NCBI GenBank assembly: GCA_044450785.1
Contig: JBIOJM010000101.1
Location: 1 to 28,067 of the forward strand
Length of the DNA: 28,067 nucleotides
Direction: 5' to 3'
DNA from: JBIOJM01 sp044450785
Lineage (GTDB): Bacteria > Planctomycetota > Planctomycetia > Isosphaerales > Isosphaeraceae
The first letter of the stretch is position 1. Every line of letters starts with the position of its first letter. The translations under genes and the position numbers were made by a program. This document shows, in pieces, positions 22,654 to 28,067 of this stretch. Below the pieces are notes generated by a model. It saw only the letters and a list, made by a program, of their open reading frames with translations. It did no database searches and was not told the DNA's origin.

Positions 22654-23460
22654 CTAAGTTGGGTTTGGGCCAAGCGGAATGGGTTTGAGAATCGACAAAG
22701 CGGCTAGGGACTCGAAGTGATTGGTGAGCTTCCGAGCGAGCGATTGCGAGCGAAGCAGAACACCAACTTCGATGTTCCTTGTCTGAGCAGCCTCAGTGAA
22801 ATAAGCTGAAGAGACGAACGCCTCCTCGTTGTCCACCACGACACACTTTGCATGCAGGCTGGTACGTTTGGTTTGGTCCACCTCTAATGATCGCGGGTCG
22901 TAGTAAAGTCTCGGGAGTTGGCGGCCGGGCCATTCCTTGCGTACGAACCGTTCGGCGAAGATGCGGACCAACTCCGTCGGGCTGGATTGATCGTGTTGCG
23001 GACGCTGTACGTCCAGGTACATCTGCACCTGAAGCTCGGGGATCTGGTCCATCCGATCTGCCAGTTCCTTGAAGACGATGTGGCCCTGGTAAACGGCATA
23101 GCCTACTACGAGCACGGACTCTTTGGCGCTTCGGAACATCTCCCTCACCACGACGCTCGTGTCCCGATTCACGATGCCGGGGGCTTCCGGGCCGGTCGAA
23201 ACGAGGTCGATCAGATCCTCGGCGATCGGGCGTTGCCTTCGGTCCTGACAGAGCATTTCGAGGCAGTCTGCCAGGTGGCGTGATTCCATCCCTTCGGCTA
23301 CCCTCTGCTGAAGTTCGCCGGCGACAAGAGCGGCCATGCTTTCGGGAAGGTAGCGTCGCAGAACGAGCGGGCTGAATGGCGGAGCGATTCGGCCGGAGCG
23401 GAGGGCTCCCGCGAGCTGGCTCAAATCCTCGGAGGTGAGCTGGCACAGCGCGGAAGTCAT
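22654..23460 (-). CDS. drmC: DISARM protein DrmC, phospholipase D-like
   Basis: A 268-residue phospholipase D-superfamily protein. The HKD motif is in SLHAKCVVVDNEEAFVSSAY (H203, K205, D210), followed by FTEAAQTRNIEVGVLL, the usual continuation. The N-terminal half has helices and the strand SAKESVLVVGYAVYQG. A single HKD motif with this length matches DrmC of DISARM (defence island system associated with restriction-modification). DrmC is the least essential core component and its biochemical target is not settled. Its ATG overlaps the drmB stop by four bases (ATGA, 23457-23460). A PLD protein following drmA and drmB is the defining DISARM order. Confidence 0.93.
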   Translation of the reverse strand: MTSALCQLTSEDLSQLAGALRSGRIAPPFSPLVLRRYLPESMAALVAGELQQRVAEGMESRHLADCLEMLCQDRRQRPIAEDLIDLVSTGPEAPGIVNRDTSVVVREMFRSAKESVLVVGYAVYQGHIVFKELADRMDQIPELQVQMYLDVQRPQHDQSSPTELVRIFAERFVRKEWPGRQLPRLYYDPRSLEVDQTKRTSLHAKCVVVDNEEAFVSSAYFTEAAQTRNIEVGVLLRSQSLARKLTNHFESLAALSILKPIPLGPNPT

Positions 23461-25286
23461 GATCCGTCCTGCCGGAAGAATTCGGCACCGTTGCCATCAA
23501 CCGTGGAGATCACCAGGGCCCGGTCGAGGAAATCGTTGTGTTGCTCGCATGATGTCTCCGCGATCAGCAGGCAGCCGTGGCAGGCGGCCCCGTGCAGGAA
23601 CCGGCATTCGTGCTGGTTCTCAGGTGCGTGCTGGGCAGAGACCGGGTCGGTAGAGCAAAGACGCCCGAGGTCGATCGCGGCCTTGAGGTAGCGAGCGATC
23701 TCGCGGCCAGCCTGGACCAGCCCTCCCATCGTGCCTTCAGCATCCGAGGTCCCAGTATAGAGCAGGATGCCATCACCGTAGGCGCCCGAGTAGATTCGTT
23801 CCCTGATCGAGCTTGCCGGGTAGCCGCATTCAAGAGAGACCGCGGTAATGAGCTGGTGAGAGAGCGAATGGAGCAGGATGTAGGGGAGCCCGAAGAACGT
23901 GCGCTTGCTCTTGTCGTGATCCTTCATCCAGCAATCGAAGCCGGCCACGAGCTGCTCGCCGCGCCGCTTCACCGCGGGCTTTTTCATCCAGGCGTCGATC
24001 GCCTCGCTGTTGAACTGGATGAAGATCCCCTCGCCCCGATTGTCGATGGCCGGGAGCCACGAGACGTCGCGCGCCAGTTGGGCCCTCGTCACGCCAATCT
24101 CCAGCTCGCCTTCCACGTCCGGTGACGACGACTCGAAGCGAGTGAATCCGACGGTTGCGATCACCTCTCGGAGCCGATGAACCAGGACCACCCGCTCCAC
24201 CGCGGCCATCCAGGGCTGGTCCCAGTGCCTCTTCGGGAGGTAGCGGGCGAAGAAGTCGCCATCGGGCTTGTCCGAGCCGATCTCCTCCTTGGCACTTACA
24301 AGGGTCTCGAACTCGGCTTCCTTGACCGACTTGTCGAGTCCCGGAGTGTTCCCCTGCTTGCGGGACTGGACTTCCGCGAAGACATCTTCGTCGGAGAACC
24401 CCTCCAGCGCGGCTGCCACGGGGGGCTTACGCTTACGCTCCTTCGTCAGGTCGTCAAGGTCTTCGATGTACTGAAGGTAGTGCTCCCATACCTGATCGAC
24501 CGCCTTGGCCGCGGCCTCATCCCGATCGGGGAGCGAGATCACGCTCATCGTCTGCGGGAAGTAAGCGTTGCTGGCGGTGCGGACCAGCATGCGGTTTGTC
24601 TCGTCGCACGGCTCGTGGATGCGCGGCCCGAGCCAGGGTTGCCAGCCATCGCACCGACCGAGGGCATGAATATCGGGCTTGGTCGCGTCGATCATCTGCC
24701 GCTCCGCCTTGCACTCGCAGCGCACCCAGACTTCAGAAAGGTCGCCGCTAGTCCCCCGCTCGTCGATCCAGAGGTCGCGGCGGCAGGTGCTGGCTTCGTT
24801 GTGCACGAAGTAATACCAGTCGATGTCCCCGATATGCCCCTTGCGGCAGGCCCGCACGAAGCGAATCGGGACAACGGGCTGAGACTTCTTGTTATGGTCG
24901 ACGAACTTGCCCCTTGACAGGGAAGACCGGGGGATTAGCCGGCGCGAGCGGGTCGATCGTCCGGATTTCGTGGCCAAGGCTCCCTGCGTGATGAACCACT
25001 CGGGGAATTGCCAGCAGGTGATGCCCGTCTTCTGGGTCGAGGTCGGATCTTCGTTGTCGGGCGGGGGCGCAATGAGTGCAAGGGTCGGAATCTGGAGCAA
25101 TTCCTTGAGCTTGGCGATCAGCCGCGGCTCGAGGACCTCGTCCCCCTTGGTCCAGTAGTCGAGGCCGCCGACAAGCACCGAATGGTTCAGTAGGTCGAAC
25201 ATGGACCCCGGCCCGAATGTCGTCACGACCTGGCTTTGTCGCACCTGCCCGGGGGGTTTCTTGGTCTTGGTCTTGAAGGAACTCAT
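23457..25286 (-). CDS. drmB: DISARM protein DrmB (DUF1998)
   Basis: A 609-residue protein matching DrmB, the DUF1998-containing core protein that forms a complex with DrmA. The conserved start is RQSQVVTTFGPGSMFDLLNH followed by SVLVGGLDYW. Paired cysteines follow (RACRKGH, STCRRDL, VRCECKA), consistent with metal binding. Next is the block TNRMLVRTASNAYFPQTMSV. The DUF1998 part near the C-terminus has LLHSLSHQLITAVSLECGYP, DGILLYTGTSDAEGTMGGL and a final zinc-type cluster CHGCLLIAETSCEQ with FLDRALV. The start ATG overlaps the drmA stop by four bases, and AGGAGGAG lies within the drmA end. DrmAB in other bacteria recognises unmodified phage DNA, triggered by single-stranded 5' overhangs; that knowledge comes from the family. 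Confidence 0.95.
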   Translation of the reverse strand: MSSFKTKTKKPPGQVRQSQVVTTFGPGSMFDLLNHSVLVGGLDYWTKGDEVLEPRLIAKLKELLQIPTLALIAPPPDNEDPTSTQKTGITCWQFPEWFITQGALATKSGRSTRSRRLIPRSSLSRGKFVDHNKKSQPVVPIRFVRACRKGHIGDIDWYYFVHNEASTCRRDLWIDERGTSGDLSEVWVRCECKAERQMIDATKPDIHALGRCDGWQPWLGPRIHEPCDETNRMLVRTASNAYFPQTMSVISLPDRDEAAAKAVDQVWEHYLQYIEDLDDLTKERKRKPPVAAALEGFSDEDVFAEVQSRKQGNTPGLDKSVKEAEFETLVSAKEEIGSDKPDGDFFARYLPKRHWDQPWMAAVERVVLVHRLREVIATVGFTRFESSSPDVEGELEIGVTRAQLARDVSWLPAIDNRGEGIFIQFNSEAIDAWMKKPAVKRRGEQLVAGFDCWMKDHDKSKRTFFGLPYILLHSLSHQLITAVSLECGYPASSIRERIYSGAYGDGILLYTGTSDAEGTMGGLVQAGREIARYLKAAIDLGRLCSTDPVSAQHAPENQHECRFLHGAACHGCLLIAETSCEQHNDFLDRALVISTVDGNGAEFFRQDGS

Positions 25287-28067
25287 GGCTGCTCCTCCTG
25301 TTCGATCTCAATGTTGTCCATCGTTCGCAGCCAGAGGTTCACGCTCGGCTCGACGTCGCGCATCGAGCGGTTCGCCCGGAATTTCTTATGTCGGGGGTGC
25401 ATGGTCTTGAGCTCGGGGTCCAGGAAGTCGTGCCGCAAGGGCTTCGCAGCCCCGACCTCGGACCGGTTGTACTGCAGGGCCGTGCCCTTGTCCTGGTACT
25501 CGTGGGCGATCTGGCTCCAAGTGTCAAACAAGTCCTTTGCCCGGTCACGGACGCTTTGGCGGAGTGCCTCGGACTCGGCCGCCTCCAGAGTGGCGTGGCT
25601 ACTCGCCCGATCGGAGAGGGCCTGGACCACGAAGTCGAGGGCATTCCGCTCGGTGAGGATTTCGACCGCCCCTTTCGCGGGGGTCATTGGGGCATGGCCC
25701 AGGCGCGATAGAGCGACCAAGGTGCCGGCCAGCCCTCGGTCGAGGGCCCTGGGAGAGAATGGGGTGACGCTGGTCGCCTCAACGGTCCGGTAGAACGACT
25801 GATGGAAGACCTCAAACCGCTCGAAATGCGACCGGTCGCGGGGCCGGTGGATGTTGAGCAGCGTGACGACCAGGCCGGGCCGTTCGGGCTCGCGTCCGAC
25901 GCGGCTTGTCGCCTGAATGTACTCGGCGCAGGTCTTGGGCTGGCCGAGCACGACCATCAGGCCGAGCCGGGTGATGTCGAGACCGACCGAGATCATGTTG
26001 GTGGCGATCGCCACGTCCACCCGGTCCTTGTCGTGGAACCGCAGAGCGAGCTGGCGTTTCGCCTCGGAGACCTGGTTGGTGGGCACGCGCGAGGTCAGTT
26101 CGACGACCTCGTAGGCGATGCTCCGGTTAAGGAAGAGTCCGTCCTTTTGGCCGATCCGCTTGCGGTTGACGTAGCCGGTGAGCCGGGTGTTGACCTCGTC
26201 CTCGACGATGCGGCGGCTACCCCCCAGCTCGCGGAGGCTATTGAAATAACCCAGCAACGTCATGTAAGGATCGGCGGCGTTGTCGGGATTTTTCTTGCCC
26301 CCGTCGGCTTCGTAGGCCCTCTGGGCAGCCCCGAGGAGGGCCAAATAGGTCCGCAACATCACAACCTTCAGGCTGCGTCCTTGCGCGGCGAGCCCCAGAT
26401 AGAGGCGCGGGTTGCTCTTCCCGGTCGGATGGGTCTCGGCAAAGAACGAGTCGCGGCGGTCGGGACCCGGCGGTGGGAAGATATCGACCTCCCGCCGGTT
26501 GAACAACGCCTGGATCTGGTTCTCGGCGCGCCGGACCGTGGCGGTCGAGGCGATGATCTTGGGGCGTACTCTCTTCTCGTCAATGACGCGGCTGCACAGC
26601 TCGTCCAGGGCGCACTCGTAAAGCCCGAACATGGTTCCCATCGGGCCGGAGATTAGGTGCAACTCGTCCTGAATGATCAGATCCGGGGGATGCAGGGGTG
26701 CCGGCAGCGCGCGTCCCCGATCCTTCTCACAAGGTCCGTAGAATCCGTGCTGGTCGTAACGGTCAGCTCGTCCGAAGAAGGCCCCGACCTGGCCGGTCCA
26801 GGGCATGGCGGCGAACTTGTCAACGGTCGCAATCAGGAAGCACGGCAGACGGCGGTAGATCGGCTCATCGACGGCCACGATCGGTAGAAAATTATTCTGA
26901 ATGAAGTCGCAACGTTTGTTCTTACAGAGAACGCGTAAGTCATTTGGATCTTTGGAATTTGGCCAGAGGACGAACGATGTTTGTTTGAACTTCTCTCCGC
27001 ACCACGGGCAGTTTTCAAGTGGAATCGGGGCCGGTTTTCGGTCATCATTCTGGAATGCAATCGTCTTGCGATAGGCACAGTTTGGATCGGCGTCACCCTT
27101 ACCTCCCATCCGGTTCGGAGTCGCGGCCCGGCCCACCCAAAGGCCGATTTCAAACGGCCAGGGGCCGAGGGTGTCCGGGTCCTTGTGCCGCTCCAGCTCC
27201 AGGGCGCAGATCAGTGTTGCCGCGCGGCTGAGCTGGTCCAGCGTCAGCAGCCGGAGCGTGTAGCGCATCAGCACGCTGAGCCCCGGTGAGGCATAGCCCG
27301 GGTTTTTCAGGCGGCGCGAGATCAGGGCGAAGGCGGCCAAGCCGAGATAGGCTTCCGTCTTACCACCACCGGTCGGGAAGAAGAGCAGATCGACCACCTC
27401 CCGGTCGTGATGGTGCGGGTCCACAATCCCGGGGAGGTTCATCAAGATGAAAGCAAGCTGAAACGGATGCCAGGTCGGCGCATCAACCGCGGCCTCTTCC
27501 TTGCCTTGCATGGGGCCAAAGCGGCGGCGGGCGGCCTTGGCCATCACGCGGTTGGCCATGCGGAAAGCGAACAACGCGTCCTTGTCGTCCAGAACCCTGA
27601 TGCCGTCCTCGATGCGTTTCGCCGCGGTGCCGGCCCGTTGAAAGAGGGCGTCGGCCATCACGCGGCGTTTCGGGGTCAGTGACGGCAGGACCTTCTTCTG
27701 GTCCGCGATCCAATCCCGGTATTGCTTCACGAACGGCCCCAGAGCATTCTGAGCGGCCGGACCATCCGCCAGCTCAGAGAGGGCCTCCATGCGAAGCTCA
27801 ACGTTCGCGATCTTGGCGGGAGCGACGCGCTCGACCTCGGCTGTGGGAATCCAGCACGTGCGGGCGGTGTGGCAGGTCCCTTCGGCGTCGATCTCGGAGT
27901 GCGTCGCGATGCCGTGGCCCACGGAATACTCGTAGACATCGCGGTATTGCAGATCGGCGACGCGCTCGTCCCACTCCTCGGTCGCCTGGCCCTTGAGGTT
28001 GGGTCGGGGAATCAACGGGTCGGCCGAGTGGACGGCCAACCCTGCCTGGAAGATGAAGCGCTCGTCA
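25283..28067 (-). CDS. drmA: DISARM helicase DrmA (5' end beyond window)
   Basis: The frame is open to the right edge and lacks its start; about 927 residues are visible. Numbering from a TTG at 28039, Walker A is FPTGGGKTEAY (221-231). Then come a zinc-ribbon-like region with CPWCGEKF and CKNKRC, motif Ia-type FLIATVDKFAAMPW, motif II IIQDELHLISGPMG, motif III ASTATVRRA and C-terminal helicase motifs ATNMISVGLDITRLGLMVVL and YIQATSRVGRE. This is the SF2 helicase with DUF1998-linked context known as DrmA. Upstream of the TTG the frame continues as DERFIFQAG to the edge, so residues before it are missing. DrmA loads and moves on DNA together with DrmB. Remaining DISARM genes (methylase, drmD or drmE) should lie to the right of the window. 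Confidence 0.95.
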   Translation of the reverse strand, partial: DERFIFQAGLAVHSADPLIPRPNLKGQATEEWDERVADLQYRDVYEYSVGHGIATHSEIDAEGTCHTARTCWIPTAEVERVAPAKIANVELRMEALSELADGPAAQNALGPFVKQYRDWIADQKKVLPSLTPKRRVMADALFQRAGTAAKRIEDGIRVLDDKDALFAFRMANRVMAKAARRRFGPMQGKEEAAVDAPTWHPFQLAFILMNLPGIVDPHHHDREVVDLLFFPTGGGKTEAYLGLAAFALISRRLKNPGYASPGLSVLMRYTLRLLTLDQLSRAATLICALELERHKDPDTLGPWPFEIGLWVGRAATPNRMGGKGDADPNCAYRKTIAFQNDDRKPAPIPLENCPWCGEKFKQTSFVLWPNSKDPNDLRVLCKNKRCDFIQNNFLPIVAVDEPIYRRLPCFLIATVDKFAAMPWTGQVGAFFGRADRYDQHGFYGPCEKDRGRALPAPLHPPDLIIQDELHLISGPMGTMFGLYECALDELCSRVIDEKRVRPKIIASTATVRRAENQIQALFNRREVDIFPPPGPDRRDSFFAETHPTGKSNPRLYLGLAAQGRSLKVVMLRTYLALLGAAQRAYEADGGKKNPDNAADPYMTLLGYFNSLRELGGSRRIVEDEVNTRLTGYVNRKRIGQKDGLFLNRSIAYEVVELTSRVPTNQVSEAKRQLALRFHDKDRVDVAIATNMISVGLDITRLGLMVVLGQPKTCAEYIQATSRVGREPERPGLVVTLLNIHRPRDRSHFERFEVFHQSFYRTVEATSVTPFSPRALDRGLAGTLVALSRLGHAPMTPAKGAVEILTERNALDFVVQALSDRASSHATLEAAESEALRQSVRDRAKDLFDTWSQIAHEYQDKGTALQYNRSEVGAAKPLRHDFLDPELKTMHPRHKKFRANRSMRDVEPSVNLWLRTMDNIEIEQEEQP

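Noticed and set aside
1..28067. CRISPR arrays, tRNA or rRNA genes, insertion sequences
   Set aside because: No regularly spaced repeats, no cloverleaf with a T-arm consensus, no rRNA-like sequence and no transposase motifs were found by reading both strands.

Overview
The window looks like a high-GC chromosomal segment of a planctomycete (Planctomycetota, probably close to Isosphaeraceae or Gemmataceae). The basis is gene content typical of that phylum: a DUF1559 pilin-like protein with a small lipoprotein, a secreted DUF1080 protein, a DUF4091 glycoside-hydrolase-like protein, a Tat-exported Gfo/Idh/MocA oxidoreductase, and a relic of a multiheme cytochrome resembling alternative complex III. 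The assignment is by family recognition only; no rRNA or tRNA gene is present to confirm it.

Layout. Positions 1-111 hold the start of an exported protein running off the left edge. A 690-bp gap with a nested inverted repeat leads to a higBA-type toxin-antitoxin operon (804-1516) with a promoter/operator that leaves almost no leader. An unrecognised minus-strand gene (1806-2261) and a cytochrome pseudogene fragment (2355-2537) precede a large DUF4091 gene (2663-5435) broken by one extra G in a run of six. Next come a minus-strand gene joining a gamma-glutamylcyclotransferase-like domain to a HEPN domain (5517-6359), a parDE operon (6437-7005) and a secreted transglutaminase-like protein (7187-9187).

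The middle is envelope and catabolic biology: DUF1080, DUF1559 and a small lipoprotein on the minus strand. The lipoprotein/DUF1559 pair lies downstream of a well-formed cobalamin riboswitch with its own promoter (TTGACA, 18 bp, TATGAT) and an intrinsic terminator. Divergent from it is a cyanophycinase-like/M20 amidohydrolase fusion, then an oxidoreductase, a tandem thioredoxin-fold protein, and a polytopic membrane protein with an internal duplication.

The right third is almost entirely minus-strand. It carries the core of a DISARM anti-phage system, drmA (cut by the window edge), drmB and drmC, linked by 4-nt overlaps. Twelve bases after drmC begins a tightly coupled set: a Trm112-like/class I methyltransferase, a MacB-type permease and its ATPase. 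The methyltransferase lacks a DNA-methylase catalytic motif, so the DISARM methylase is probably outside the window. Further on are a 148-residue protein and a truncated RelE-like toxin that reads in frame into an SMR-family transporter. Defence and toxin genes thus recur through the window, interleaved with ordinary planctomycete genes.
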